A stretch of DNA of 64,000 nucleotides from NCBI GenBank assembly GCA_902812445.1, contig CADDZF010000001.1, forward strand, positions 22,838 to 86,837, in the 5' to 3' direction. Under the pieces are notes generated by a model. It did not search any database and was not told the origin of the DNA. It saw only the letters and a program-made list of their open reading frames with translations. Both the position numbers and the translations under genes were made by a program. This document shows, piece by piece, positions 47,155 to 57,234 of the stretch. The DNA is from Methylococcaceae bacterium (GTDB taxonomy: Bacteria > Pseudomonadota > Gammaproteobacteria > Methylococcales > Methylococcaceae). The stretch's first letter is position 1. The number at the start of each line of letters is the position of its first letter.

Positions 47155-47787
47155 ATGGCGCAGTATTTTCGAATTCACCCGCAAAATCCTCAATTACGGC
47201 TCATTCGTCGGGCGGTCGATATCATCCGTGAAGGGCGGGTGATCGTTTATCCGACCGATTCGTCCTATGCCTTGGGTTGCCAATTGGATGACAAGCACGC
47301 GATGGAGCGCATCCGCTGGATCCGGCAACTGGAGGACACGCACAATTTCACGCTGGTCTGCAAAGATCTGTCGCAGGTCTCGAGTTTCGCCAAGATCGAT
47401 AATGAAGCCTATCGCTTGATCAGGTCGTTAACGCCGGGACCGTTCACCTTTATCCTCAAGGCGACAGGAGAGGTGCCGCGCAGGCTGCAGCACCCGAAGC
47501 GCAAGACCATCGGCATCCGCTTGCCGGAAAACCCGATCGCCAAAGCGTTGTTGACCGAACTCGATCAACCGTTGTTGAGTTCGACCCTGATCTTGCCCGG
47601 CGATGAGGAAGCGCTGGCCGATCCGGATGAAATCCGCGAACGCGTGGGAAAAGAGGTCGATCTGATCATTAGTGCGGACCACGTCGGCTATGCGCCGACG
47701 ACCATCATTTTAATGACGGAAGCGATGCCGCAAGTAATCCGCCAGGGAAAAGGTGTCGCCAGCGTGCTCACCAGAGAGGCGATGTAA
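47155..47787 (+). CDS. Sua5/YciO/YrdC-family protein
   Basis: The 210-residue protein has the YrdC fold: VYPTDSSYALGCQL, FTLVCKDLSQV, the PGPFTFILKAT nucleotide site and the KTIGIRLPENPIA loop. It resembles YciO, the group with weak threonylcarbamoyl-AMP synthase activity, more than TsaC. Next to an M50 protease and scpA, as in other gammaproteobacteria. Confidence 0.92.
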   Translation: MAQYFRIHPQNPQLRLIRRAVDIIREGRVIVYPTDSSYALGCQLDDKHAMERIRWIRQLEDTHNFTLVCKDLSQVSSFAKIDNEAYRLIRSLTPGPFTFILKATGEVPRRLQHPKRKTIGIRLPENPIAKALLTELDQPLLSSTLILPGDEEALADPDEIRERVGKEVDLIISADHVGYAPTTIILMTEAMPQVIRQGKGVASVLTREAM

Positions 47788-47901
47788 AGACGTCCCAACC
47801 GCGGGTGCCGAAAGATGGGCGCCGGGCAGCCCTCTCAGGGCTTTACGTAGCGGTTCGAGGACGGCTGCAGCCGCCCGATCAATAGCGAGAAAGAACATTC
47901 G

Positions 47902-48549
47902 ATGGAAGAACTGACACTGATACAGCGCATCGCCATCTGGGTTTTACCGGTACTCTTCGCCATTACCTTGCATGAAGTGGCTCATGGCTGGGTAGCCAAT
48001 CTGCTGGGCGATAGCACGGCGAAGCAACTGGGGCGCCTTTCGCTCAACCCCATTAAACACGTCGATCCCATTGGCACCGTGCTGGTTCCGGGGTTGCTGC
48101 TGCTCTTGGGCGGTTTCATTTTCGGCTGGGCCAAGCCCGTTCCGGTCGACTGGAAGAAGCTGCGACGTCCGCAGCGAGATATGGCTATCGTCGCCATTGC
48201 CGGACCGAGCGCCAATTTAGTGATGGCGATCGGCTGGACCTTACTGGCCAAGTTCGCGGTGATGCTCAATATCGACTTTATCTCGCGTCCTCTGGTCTAT
48301 ATGAGCGGCGCCGGCATCGTGATCAATATCGTGCTGATGATGCTGAATTTGCTGCCCATCCCGCCGCTGGATGGCGGCCGCGTCGTCACCGGTCTGTTGC
48401 CCATTCGGCTGGGCGAGCAATTCGGTAAGCTCGAGCCTTACGGATTTTTCATCCTGCTGGCGCTGATCGCGACCGGCCTGTTGTCCCATATCCTAGGCTA
48501 TCCGGTCAGCCTGATGCAGAGAACGCTGTTCGCTATGGCGGGGCTTTGA
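47902..48549 (+). CDS. Site-2 protease-type M50 membrane metalloprotease
   Basis: The 215-residue membrane protease has zinc motif HEVAH at residues 24-28 and the third ligand in IPPLDGGRV near residue 155, with NPIKHVDPIGT between. No PDZ domain, so it is the minimal form. Substrates unknown. Four to six helices. Confidence 0.92.
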   Translation: MEELTLIQRIAIWVLPVLFAITLHEVAHGWVANLLGDSTAKQLGRLSLNPIKHVDPIGTVLVPGLLLLLGGFIFGWAKPVPVDWKKLRRPQRDMAIVAIAGPSANLVMAIGWTLLAKFAVMLNIDFISRPLVYMSGAGIVINIVLMMLNLLPIPPLDGGRVVTGLLPIRLGEQFGKLEPYGFFILLALIATGLLSHILGYPVSLMQRTLFAMAGL

Positions 48550-48589
48550 GGCGGGCGATGCGTTGCGGCAGCACCGGTCACCTACGGTC

Positions 48590-49387
48590 ATGAATGGGCA
48601 GATCGCCCCTGCGCAGGCGCGCATCGCTCGGGTTAAGGGAGCGCCCTTCACCGACTTGCCCGAGGATCTCTACATTCCGCCGGATGCCCTGGAAGTCTTT
48701 CTCGATGCTTTCGAAGGTCCTCTGGATTTACTGCTCTATCTGATCAGGCGGCAAAATCTGGACATTTTCGACATCCCGGTCGCCGCCATCACCCGCCAGT
48801 ACATCAGTTATATCGAGACGATGAACGTACTGCGTATGGAACTGGCGGCGGAATATCTAGTGATGGCGGCCATCTTGGCAGAGATCAAATCGCGCCTGCT
48901 GCTGCCGAAACCGCAAAGTCCAGCCGAGGAGGAAGAAGATCCGCGCGCCGCCCTGATCAACCAGCTACGCCTCTACGAGCGGTTCAAGACCGCGGCCGAA
49001 AACCTGGATGCCTTGCCGCGCTTTGAACGCGACGTTTTCGGAACGTTCGTCGATGCCAGCGCGATAAGCGTACCCAGGAATTATCCGGAAATCGATCTGA
49101 AGGAAGTGGTGATTGCGTTTCAGGACGTCTTGCGCCGGGCCGAGCAAATGGGTCATCATCGTGTCCGGCGCGAGCCGCTATCGGTACGCGAACGCATGTC
49201 GAGCATTCTTGAGCGATTGAGGTCGAGCGACAGCCTGGCTTTTCCCGAGCTGTTTTGCCGGCGCGAAGGCAGACAGGGCGCGGTCGTATCCTTGCTGGCG
49301 ATCCTCGAACTATGCAAGGAGCGGCTAATCGAGCTGGCCCAGAACGAGCCCCTGGCCGAACTTCAGATCAGGATTCGGAGGAATTAG
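48590..49387 (+). CDS. scpA: Segregation and condensation protein A
   Basis: The 265-residue kleisin joins the two heads of SMC. Family segments: FLDAFEGPLDLLLYLIRRQNLDIFDIPV at the N-terminus, MAAILAEIKSRLLLP, and the C-terminal winged-helix segment with VVSLLAILELCKERLIEL. Start taken at ATG 48590; an in-frame TTG lies at 48563. scpB follows 13 bases later. Confidence 0.93.
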   Translation: MNGQIAPAQARIARVKGAPFTDLPEDLYIPPDALEVFLDAFEGPLDLLLYLIRRQNLDIFDIPVAAITRQYISYIETMNVLRMELAAEYLVMAAILAEIKSRLLLPKPQSPAEEEEDPRAALINQLRLYERFKTAAENLDALPRFERDVFGTFVDASAISVPRNYPEIDLKEVVIAFQDVLRRAEQMGHHRVRREPLSVRERMSSILERLRSSDSLAFPELFCRREGRQGAVVSLLAILELCKERLIELAQNEPLAELQIRIRRN

Positions 49388-49400
49388 CCCGATCACTAAG

Positions 49401-50000
49401 GTGGACTGGAAGAGAATCATCGAAGCGGCTCTATTTGCCGCCGACAAGCCACTTCACGTCGAGGACATCGAAGGCATCTTCGCCGCCGAAGGTCTGCATG
49501 TGGCCACCATCCGGACAGCGCTGTCCGAAATCGCCGCCGACTATCAGGACCGGCCCATCGAGCTGAAGGAAGTCGCCAGTGGCTACCGTTTTCAGGTGCG
49601 GGACGCATACTCTCCTTGGATAGCGCGCCTTTTCCAGGAACGGCCGGCGAGATATTCGAGGGCCTTGCTGGAAACTCTGGCGATCATCGCCTACCAGCAG
49701 CCGGTCACGCGCGGCGATATCGAGGCGATTCGCGGCGTTAGCGTCAGCTCGCTCATCGTGCGCAGCCTCATGGAGCGCGAGTGGGTTGCAATCGTCGGTC
49801 ACAGGGAAGTTCCCGGCCGGCCCGCCCTGTATGCAACGACGCGCGAATTTTTGGATTATTTCAATCTCAAAAGCATCAGTGATTTGCCCCCCTTACCCGC
49901 TTTCGCCGGACCTGAAGCGGACAACCGGGCTTCTCCAGAAGCCGCTGAAGGCGGCTTATGGCTGGAATCAACCGATATCGCGGGCGCGGAAAATGGCTAG
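49401..50000 (+). CDS. scpB: Segregation and condensation protein B
   Basis: The 199-residue partner of ScpA and SMC starts at GTG 49401. Two winged helices are seen: IEAALFAADKPLHVEDIE and LLETLAIIAYQQPVTRGDIEAIRGV, the second being the family signature. The gene overlaps rluB by eight bases. Confidence 0.93.
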   Translation: MDWKRIIEAALFAADKPLHVEDIEGIFAAEGLHVATIRTALSEIAADYQDRPIELKEVASGYRFQVRDAYSPWIARLFQERPARYSRALLETLAIIAYQQPVTRGDIEAIRGVSVSSLIVRSLMEREWVAIVGHREVPGRPALYATTREFLDYFNLKSISDLPPLPAFAGPEADNRASPEAAEGGLWLESTDIAGAENG

Positions 50001-50847
50001 CTCGCCTGGTCGATCGAACCGTACGGTCACCGATGATAGCGAGCGCATCCAGAAAGTCCTCGCCCGCGCGGGCCTTGGCTCGCGACGCGAGATCGAGGAG
50101 TGGATCAGCCGTGGCAAAATTCGCATTAACGGCGCCGTCGCAAAACTGGGCGACCGCTATCACGAGGGCGATCAGCTAACGCTCGATGGGAGATACCTGA
50201 ATCTCTCCAAACGGCTCCAGCAGCCGACGCGGGTGCTCGCGTATCACAAACCGGCCGGCGAACTGGTGACCCGGCGCGATCCCGAGGGCCGGCCCGTCGT
50301 CTTCACCCAGTTGCCGAAATTGCAGCAGGGCCGCTGGATTGCCGTGGGGCGCCTCGACCTCAATACGCAGGGCCTGTTGCTGGTGACCAATAACGGCGAA
50401 CTGGCGAACCGTCTGATGCACCCGTCACGGCAGATAGAGCGGAAATACGCCGTGCGCGTGCTCGGGCCGATCGGTGAGGAAACTTTGTCGCGGCTGGCGC
50501 AAGGCATCGAGCTGGACGATGGGTTCGCCCGCTTCGAAAGCCTCCAGGCGGCCGGCGGTGAAGGTGCCAACAAATGGTTTCACGTAACGCTGAGAGAAGG
50601 GCGTAACCGGATCGTCCGCCGACTATGGGAATCTCAGGGGGTCACCGTCAGCCGGCTCATTCGCATCAAATTCGGCGATGTTGCGCTGCCGCCTCGTCTC
50701 AAAGCGAGAACGTTTTACGAGCTAAAAGCGAATGAACTGGCTGATCTGATGCAATCGGTCAGTCTCGCGCCGGAGCCCGCAGAAGTCATCCACCGCGAGA
50801 AAAGCCGCACGCCCTTGAAGCCACGCTTGCACCGACCGAAATCCTGA
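49993..50847 (+). CDS. rluB: 23S rRNA pseudouridine(2605) synthase
   Basis: The 284-residue enzyme has an N-terminal S4 domain (RIQKVLARAGLGSRREIEEWI) and the catalytic aspartate motif GRLDLNTQGLLLVTN. Other segments: LMHPSRQIERKYAVRV and EGRNRIVRRLWES. The start ATG 49993 lies inside the scpB stop region. Confidence 0.94.
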   Translation: MASSPGRSNRTVTDDSERIQKVLARAGLGSRREIEEWISRGKIRINGAVAKLGDRYHEGDQLTLDGRYLNLSKRLQQPTRVLAYHKPAGELVTRRDPEGRPVVFTQLPKLQQGRWIAVGRLDLNTQGLLLVTNNGELANRLMHPSRQIERKYAVRVLGPIGEETLSRLAQGIELDDGFARFESLQAAGGEGANKWFHVTLREGRNRIVRRLWESQGVTVSRLIRIKFGDVALPPRLKARTFYELKANELADLMQSVSLAPEPAEVIHREKSRTPLKPRLHRPKS

Positions 50848-50867
50848 CGCCAGTCAAGGAGCTTGAT

Positions 50868-51764
50868 TCATTCTGCGAGGTCGGCCACAACCCGGTTGCG
50901 CCCCTGCCGTTTCGCCCGGTACATCGCTTCGTCGGCCCGCCGCAGCAGGTTCTCCCGGGTTTCATCGGCCTTCAGGCTGGCAACGCCCAAGCTGGCGGTG
51001 AGCGTCCATGCTTTGTCGGCGAAAGTAGTGCCCAGATGGGCGATCGCGCTACGGATTCTTTCCGCCAGCCGGACCGCTCCCTGGCCCGTCGTGTTGCTCA
51101 TCAACACGACGAATTCCTCACCGCCGTAGCGAAACACCATATCGCTGGCGCGCGCCGTTCTCTTCATGCACTCTGCGATCGCACGCAGCACTTCATCGCC
51201 GGTGGCGTGGCCCAAAGCATCGTTGATCGACTTGAAATGGTCGGCGTCCAGGAAAATGACTGCCAGCGGCGTCCCATGGCGGCGCGCCAGTTGCCATTCC
51301 CTTTGGAGGCTCACCCCCAGCGCGTTTCTGTTGTGCACTCCGGTCAGAGGATCCGTGTGCGCAGCGCGCAGCGCCTGCAGATAGAGCAGCGCATTGCGCA
51401 AGGGATAAATCAGCAGGGCCAGCACGTCTTCCAGCTCAGCCAGCTCATCGGCACTGAAACGCGTACGCCGCATCAGCTTGAGCTCGCCCAGCGGCTCTTG
51501 CGCGGTCGCGAGCTGGTAGCTGCAGCTGTGGTTCGCCCGGTAGCCGTCCGTGATTTCAAGATCGAGGCGCTCGTTTTTAAAACAATAACCGTCGTGCGGG
51601 AGACTCGCCTGCAGCCGATCGCAGAATAATCTGATCAGCTCCTCCGCCTCCAGGGTCGTTTGCAGGATATCGATGATCGTGCGATGGCGCTCGGTGCGTG
51701 GCGAACGCCTGGTTGGTAATCTGTCGCCATGGACCATTGCCAGGTTAAGGGTTTTTCGTTTCAT
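50868..51764 (-). CDS. Diguanylate cyclase
   Basis: From ATG 51764 (GGGAGG just upstream) the product is 298 residues. An N-terminal helical/GAF-like region (about 1-120) precedes a GGDEF domain with an intact active site YGGEEFVV and a full inhibitory I-site, RASD, five residues before it. DADHFKSINDALGHATGDE supplies the metal and GTP-binding residues. This is the one clearly active c-di-GMP synthase in the window, opposing two EAL proteins. Confidence 0.92.
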   Translation of the reverse strand: MKRKTLNLAMVHGDRLPTRRSPRTERHRTIIDILQTTLEAEELIRLFCDRLQASLPHDGYCFKNERLDLEITDGYRANHSCSYQLATAQEPLGELKLMRRTRFSADELAELEDVLALLIYPLRNALLYLQALRAAHTDPLTGVHNRNALGVSLQREWQLARRHGTPLAVIFLDADHFKSINDALGHATGDEVLRAIAECMKRTARASDMVFRYGGEEFVVLMSNTTGQGAVRLAERIRSAIAHLGTTFADKAWTLTASLGVASLKADETRENLLRRADEAMYRAKRQGRNRVVADLAE

Positions 51765-52012
51765 GTCCCTCCCACAACTCGCATCGCGATGGTTGCAATG
51801 AATCGGTTTGTAGCGCCTAGCAATCTCTATGCTAGACAGAACAGCGAAGGAAATCAATCCACCCGACGGCCCTGTCGAATCGCTATGTGGCGATGAAGCG
51901 GCGCCTCACCTCCAACTTCCTGTCGCCTCCTTGCAAAGTTTGCAGAGACGCGCTTTCTTCCGCCGGTACGTCCTAACGCCACGGCCAATGAAAGTCGATA
52001 TCCAGCAGCCTG

Positions 52013-52561
52013 TCAGATCATATTGAGCTGTAACTTGGCGGCCTCGGACATCATCTCGCGCGACCAGGGCGGATCGAAAACGAGCTCGATGGCGACTCTG
52101 CGGACGCCGGGCAGCCGCTTGATGGTCACTTCCATGTCGTTTTGCAGCACCGGCCCCATGCCGCAGCCCGGCGCCGTGAGCGTCATGGCGATCTCGACGT
52201 CGTTCTGACCTTCTGCTACGGGAATCACTCGCAAGTCATAGACCAGCCCCAGGTCCACGATATTGACCGGGATCTCGGGATCATAGATCGTTTTCATCAC
52301 TTCCCAGACGTTTTTTTCCACCGCTTCGGCGTCGGCGCTCATGATCACACCGCTCAGGCTCGCGGGTTCCTTCCCCAGCGCGTCGGCGTCCGCTGCATCG
52401 ATGCGCGCCATAGAGCCGCTTTCGGTCACGACGGTGAAGTTACCGCCGAGCGACTGATAGAGTACGACGATTTCGCCTTTCGCCAAACTGATCGGTGTCC
52501 CGTCCGGGATCTGCACGGCATTGACGTCCCGTCGCAAGACGATGCTTTCACTCGCATACAT
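52013..52561 (-). CDS. sufT: Iron-sulfur assembly protein SufT
   Basis: The 182-residue protein has the SufT-specific N-terminus (ESIVLRRDVNAVQIPDGTPISL) and a DUF59/MIP18 domain: YDPEIPVNIVDLGLVYDL, then the cysteine segment TAPGCGMGPV and FDPPWSREMMSE. Not next to a suf operon in this window. Confidence 0.9.
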   Translation of the reverse strand: MYASESIVLRRDVNAVQIPDGTPISLAKGEIVVLYQSLGGNFTVVTESGSMARIDAADADALGKEPASLSGVIMSADAEAVEKNVWEVMKTIYDPEIPVNIVDLGLVYDLRVIPVAEGQNDVEIAMTLTAPGCGMGPVLQNDMEVTIKRLPGVRRVAIELVFDPPWSREMMSEAAKLQLNMI

Positions 52562-52612
52562 GGCGTTTACCTAGACATTAAATGACCGCAAACACTATAC
52601 CATACTGAAATC

Positions 52613-53293
52613 CTAGGATAGCGTTCCGCCGTCGAGCCAGGTGAGCAGGTCCTTCGGCTCTGTCAGCAGCGCGCTAGCGCCCCATTCCTGAGGTTTGTCG
52701 TCAGCGCCCAAATAGCCGTAAAGCGCCACCAGCGTACTCATGCCGGCGCGCCGGCCGGCCTCGACGTCGCGCTGCGCATCGCCGATGTAAACGCAGTTTC
52801 GCGGCTCGCTGCCAAGACGCCTGCAGGCTTCGAGCACGGGTTGCGGATGGGGCTTGCGGTATTGCGTCGTGTCCCCGCTGATGATGCAGCCGGTCCGGTG
52901 ATATAAACCCAGCGCCCGCAGTAACGGATCCGTCAGCCAGCCCAGTTTATTGGTGACGATACCCCAGCCGAGCTTGCGCCGCTCGATCTCGCCGATCACG
53001 GCTTCCATGCCGTCGAAAAAACGCGTCTGATCGGAGATGTGCTGACGGTAGATCGCCAGCATGCGCTGCAACAGCCGCGCGTACTCAAGCTGATCCTGTC
53101 GCTCGCCGAAGGCGAGCCGGATCATGGCGGCGGCGCCGCCCGAGATGCGCGGCTTGAGGCTGTCAATCGACAGGGGACGCAAGCCTTCTTCCCGAACCAC
53201 CGCGTTCAGCGCAAATGCGAGATCGGGGGCGGTGTCCAGTAGCGTTCCATCCAGATCGAAAAGGATGCTGTGCCAAGATGTCGGCACTGGCAT
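52613..53293 (-). CDS. gph: HAD-family phosphoglycolate phosphatase
   Basis: The 226-residue HAD hydrolase has DLDGTLLDTAPD with the nucleophile aspartate, IVTNKLG and the distal YIGDAQRDVEAGR. Start at ATG 53293, four bases after the ubiG stop. In gammaproteobacteria this pair (ubiG-gph/mupP) is common. Substrate could be phosphoglycolate or MurNAc-6-phosphate; not decided. Confidence 0.88.
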   Translation of the reverse strand: MPVPTSWHSILFDLDGTLLDTAPDLAFALNAVVREEGLRPLSIDSLKPRISGGAAAMIRLAFGERQDQLEYARLLQRMLAIYRQHISDQTRFFDGMEAVIGEIERRKLGWGIVTNKLGWLTDPLLRALGLYHRTGCIISGDTTQYRKPHPQPVLEACRRLGSEPRNCVYIGDAQRDVEAGRRAGMSTLVALYGYLGADDKPQEWGASALLTEPKDLLTWLDGGTLS

Positions 53294-53297
53294 CGGG

Positions 53298-54008
53298 CTA
53301 GTCCTCGGTGCGCCGGAAAGCCGCCAGATAATTGACATCGACATTCCGGCTAAGCTTGAAAGCACCCCCCAGCGGCTGGTACTCGATCCCTGCGATGGCG
53401 ATCTGCTCGAGACTCGCTCCGCGCGCCCAGCGATTGAGCTCGGACGGGCGGATAAAGCCGGCGTAATGATGAGTGCCGGGCGGAATCAGTCGCAGCAGGT
53501 ATTCGGCGCCGACGATGGCCAAGAGGTACGATTTCAGATTACGGTTCAGGGTAGAGAAGAATAGGTGACCGTTCGGCTTGACCAGGCGGGCGGCGGCCGC
53601 GACCACCGAAGCGGGATTCGGTACGTGCTCGAGCATCTCCATGCAGGTCACGAGATCGAAGCTTTCAGCCTCGCGTTCGGCCAGCCGTTCGGCGCTGACG
53701 TTTTGGTACCCGACGTGGATACCCGACTCGAGACCGTGCAACTCAGCGATCTCCAAAAGCTCATCACTCAAGTCTATACCGGTCACCTCGGCGCCTTGCC
53801 GCGCCAAACCCTCGCTCAAGATGCCACCGCCACAGCCGATATCGAGCACCTTGCGGCCGCTCAGCTCGGCGTGTTCGCGAATGAACTGGATGCGCAAAGG
53901 GTTGACGGCGTGGAGAGTTTTAAAATCGCCATCCGGATCCCACCAGTGCCCCGCCCGGGCGGCGAATTTTTCGATTTCGCGGGGATCTACGTTGTTTGTC
54001 ACGGTCAT
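53298..54008 (-). CDS. ubiG: Ubiquinone biosynthesis O-methyltransferase
   Basis: The 236-residue SAM-dependent enzyme does both O-methylations of ubiquinone. The SAM loop is LDIGCGGGILSEGLA, with the HWWDPDG start typical of UbiG and LVTCMEMLEHVPNP. In one minus-strand run with gph. Confidence 0.95.
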   Translation of the reverse strand: MTVTNNVDPREIEKFAARAGHWWDPDGDFKTLHAVNPLRIQFIREHAELSGRKVLDIGCGGGILSEGLARQGAEVTGIDLSDELLEIAELHGLESGIHVGYQNVSAERLAEREAESFDLVTCMEMLEHVPNPASVVAAAARLVKPNGHLFFSTLNRNLKSYLLAIVGAEYLLRLIPPGTHHYAGFIRPSELNRWARGASLEQIAIAGIEYQPLGGAFKLSRNVDVNYLAAFRRTED

Positions 54009-54090
54009 GTGCGTCGTTTCGGCTGCTCACATCGCCTTTTATTCAGGATGGCAGTGGTTTTCATCGTAAAGCCCCCTCATCCGGCGAACC

Positions 54091-55731
54091 CTACATTCGT
54101 TCGGACAATCGCCCGGTACGTTCGATGCCCCGCACCAGGCGATACGTGAACCACAATGCCAGCGCATAACCCACGGCGGCCACCAGCGGTATGGCGCCCA
54201 GGTGCGGACCGCTGCCCTGCAGCATAACGATGGAGGCGGCGATGTAAAGACCCATGGTCACCAGCGCCATGGCGACGCGGTTACTACTGCGATCGATGTG
54301 CTTCTCGAAGTTTTCGATGCCGCTGTGGTAGACCCGCAGCACTACCCCGTCCCGACGCAGCTTGTGAATCAGCGTGCCGAGATCCGCCGGCAAGTCCTGG
54401 ACCGACAACGCCGTCTCGTATTTCAGACGCGTCGCATCAGCCTTCTGGATCGCCTTACGCAGGGTTTCGCCCATGATCGTATCGGCTTTGAGGGCTAATC
54501 CGTTGAGGAAATTGAAATCCGGGTCCAGGCTGCGCAAGGTGTTTTCCACCAGGAACATGGTGCGCATCCACAACAGCAGATTATGCGGGATTCGAATATT
54601 TTCACTCTGCGTCATGCGGGCGATGTACAAAAACGCTTCGGCGATCGACAGCTCCTTGAGCGGCAGATTGGCGTAGGCGTGGATGATTTCTTCCAGGGCG
54701 AAGCGGAAGTCGGTATGGTCGAAGTCGTTGCCGAGCCGGAACAAATCCACATAAGCGTCCATCAACCAGTCGGTATCCTGATGGATAAAAGCTTGTATGA
54801 AGCCGGCGAGGCTCTTGCGCGTGCCGTTGTCGAGAAAGCCCACCAGCCCGAAATCCAAAAAGCCGATGCGACCGTCGTTCAGCACCATGACGTTGCCGGG
54901 GTGCGGGTCGGCGTGAAACAGACCCATGACGAAGAACTGATAGAGATAGCTCTCCATGAAGATCTGGCCCAGCAGCGGGCCTTTCTCCTGCACCGAAGGA
55001 TCGTCCACCCGCCGCCCGCTGGCCATGGCCTGAACCAGCACCGATTCGCTGTAAAGCCCTTTGATGAGAGGCGGAACGTAGACGCTATCGGAATCCCGGA
55101 AGGCTTCCATGAAACGCCTGATATTGCGAGCCTCCTGGCGGAAATCAGTCTCCTTCAGGAGGTTTGCCCACGTCTCGCGGATCACCGCCAGCGGTTGATA
55201 GCGCCACATGAAAGGTAGAAAAAACAGCGCCAAGCGCGCCACCCGGTTCGCCAGTCGCATATCCCGGTCGATCTGACCCTGAATATCCGGGCGCCGCACC
55301 TTGACCACCACCCAACGGCCGTCGTGCAGGCGCGCCCTGTGCACTTGAGCGATGGAAGCGGCCGCCAGCGGTTCACGATCGAACTCTGCGAACAACTCGC
55401 CGATCGGCCGACCCAGGGATCGCTCGATTTCGCGCATGGCGATGGCCGCATCGAAAGGCGCCACACGGTCCTGCAGGCTTTGCAGGGCGGCGATATACTC
55501 GTCCGGCAGCAGGTCCTGACGCATGCTGAAACCCTGTCCCAGCTTCACGAAGGTTGGCCCCAGTTTTTCGAGCGTCAGCGAAAGCCGCTGCGCGGGCGTC
55601 TGCGTTGCCCTGCGAAGGCGCAGAGCAACCAGCAGACGCCAGATGATGAATGCGGCGAGCACCAGACTCACTTGCACCAGGCGGCCGAGCAAGCTGAACA
55701 GGTGACTTCCGGTTTTCTGCACAGGGATCAC
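54091..55731 (-). CDS. ubiB: UbiB/ABC1-family atypical kinase
   Basis: The 546-residue ADCK-type protein supports ubiquinone synthesis. The KxGQ motif (FVKLGQGFS), AAASIAQVH nucleotide loop, FHADPHPGNV and the IGFLDFGLVG metal motif are all present. Two membrane helices sit at the C-terminus (about 490-535), plus one at the N-terminus. Starts at GTG 55731, overlapping the mtaD stop. Confidence 0.92.
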   Translation of the reverse strand: MIPVQKTGSHLFSLLGRLVQVSLVLAAFIIWRLLVALRLRRATQTPAQRLSLTLEKLGPTFVKLGQGFSMRQDLLPDEYIAALQSLQDRVAPFDAAIAMREIERSLGRPIGELFAEFDREPLAAASIAQVHRARLHDGRWVVVKVRRPDIQGQIDRDMRLANRVARLALFFLPFMWRYQPLAVIRETWANLLKETDFRQEARNIRRFMEAFRDSDSVYVPPLIKGLYSESVLVQAMASGRRVDDPSVQEKGPLLGQIFMESYLYQFFVMGLFHADPHPGNVMVLNDGRIGFLDFGLVGFLDNGTRKSLAGFIQAFIHQDTDWLMDAYVDLFRLGNDFDHTDFRFALEEIIHAYANLPLKELSIAEAFLYIARMTQSENIRIPHNLLLWMRTMFLVENTLRSLDPDFNFLNGLALKADTIMGETLRKAIQKADATRLKYETALSVQDLPADLGTLIHKLRRDGVVLRVYHSGIENFEKHIDRSSNRVAMALVTMGLYIAASIVMLQGSGPHLGAIPLVAAVGYALALWFTYRLVRGIERTGRLSERM

Positions 55732-57059
55732 GAGCCTGCCAAGTTTTTGGGCGGCGCCAGTTTATTTTGCCAGTGCGCCGCCCGTTGCCGGATATCGGCC
55801 AGATCGAGCGCAGTCAGTTGTCTGGCTTTCAGCAGCGGGCGCCCGGCGACCCAGACGTCGCTCACCTGTTCCCGGTCCGCTGCGTAGACGATCTGCGACA
55901 CCGGATTGTACAAGGGCTGTGTCTCGATGGCGTCCAGCCGGATGGCCGTCATGTCGGCCGACTTGCCGACTTCCAGCGAGCCGATCTCCGCTTCCAGCCC
56001 GAGCGCCCGCGCGCCGTTCAGCGTCGCCATGCGCAACGCCACGGTGGCGGGAACCGCATCGGCGCGTTGCGACACACCTTTCGCCAGCAGGGCGGCCGTT
56101 CGCATCTCGCTCAAGATATTGAGATCGTTATTGCTGGCCGCGCCGTCCGTGCCCAAGCCCACATTGACGCCGGCGGCGAGCAGTTTCGCCAGTGGGCAGA
56201 AGCCGCTGGCGAGCTTCAGGTTGGATTCCGGGCAGTGCACGATGTGACCGCCGGATTCGGCGAATGCCTGAATCTCGCCGTCGTTCACCTGGGTCATGTG
56301 CACCGCGATCAGCGAGGGCCCGGTAAGCTCGAGTTGCTGCAATAGCTTGAGCGGGCGCATGCCGTATCGTTGCAGGCATTGCTCGATCTCGCCCTGGGTT
56401 TCGTACAGGTGAGTGTGCACCGGCCGGTCCAGCTCCTCAGCCAGGATGCGCATTTTCTTCAGCGTATCGATGGATACCGTATACGGCGCGTGAGGCGCGA
56501 ACACGGTCGATAACAACGGCTCGTGGCGCAGCTCATCGCACAGGGCCAGGCCCTTGGTCAGATATTCGTCGGCCGAGCCGGCCCAGGCGCTGGGAAAATC
56601 GATCAGGATCAGGCCGATACTCGCTCGCATGCCGCACTTGCTGACCTGCTGGGCTGTGATTTCGGGAAAGAAGTACATGTCGTTGAAGCAGGTGATGCCG
56701 CTGCGCAGCATTTCGGCGATGGCGAGATCGGTGCCGTCGCGCACGAACGATTCGCTAACCCACTGCCGTTCCAGCGGCCAGATATGGTTGCCAAGCCATT
56801 CCATCAGCGGCAGATCATCAGCGATGCCGCGCAGCAAGCTCATCGCAGCGTGGGTATGCGCATTGACGAAACCGGGTATCAAGGCATGCTGGGGCAAGTG
56901 TTCGACGGTAACGGCCTGATAGTTGGCGAGCGCTTCTGTCTGCGGCAGAATGTCGATAATCTTACCGCCGGAGACGGCGACGGCGTGGTGTTCGAATATC
57001 GCTCCATCCGGTACAACCGGTATAATCCAGCGCGCGCAGATGAGGGAATCGATTGGCAT
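55728..57059 (-). CDS. mtaD: 5-methylthioadenosine/S-adenosylhomocysteine deaminase
   Basis: The 443-residue amidohydrolase deaminates MTA and SAH. Metal ligands: VNAHTHAAMSLLRG, HTHLYETQGE, IAVHMTQ and LGTDGAASNNDLN. Start ATG 57059 (MPIDSLICARWIIPV); a longer in-frame start at 57098 is possible. Divergent from mtnA, so the two cover MTA recycling. Confidence 0.92.
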   Translation of the reverse strand: MPIDSLICARWIIPVVPDGAIFEHHAVAVSGGKIIDILPQTEALANYQAVTVEHLPQHALIPGFVNAHTHAAMSLLRGIADDLPLMEWLGNHIWPLERQWVSESFVRDGTDLAIAEMLRSGITCFNDMYFFPEITAQQVSKCGMRASIGLILIDFPSAWAGSADEYLTKGLALCDELRHEPLLSTVFAPHAPYTVSIDTLKKMRILAEELDRPVHTHLYETQGEIEQCLQRYGMRPLKLLQQLELTGPSLIAVHMTQVNDGEIQAFAESGGHIVHCPESNLKLASGFCPLAKLLAAGVNVGLGTDGAASNNDLNILSEMRTAALLAKGVSQRADAVPATVALRMATLNGARALGLEAEIGSLEVGKSADMTAIRLDAIETQPLYNPVSQIVYAADREQVSDVWVAGRPLLKARQLTALDLADIRQRAAHWQNKLAPPKNLAGS

Positions 57060-57234
57060 AAGCATCCGGTCGACAATGAGTTTCGCCAACTTTAGCATGC
57101 CGGTGTTTTACTTTGCAGCGTTTTGGCGGCAGCGCTGAAAATGTGGCGGCGTGCTGTGCCATTGGCGCTCGCCCGCATCGAGCGATCGGCAGATTCAGCA
57201 GACGGAGAAAATGAGCTCACACGAGAGGAACGGC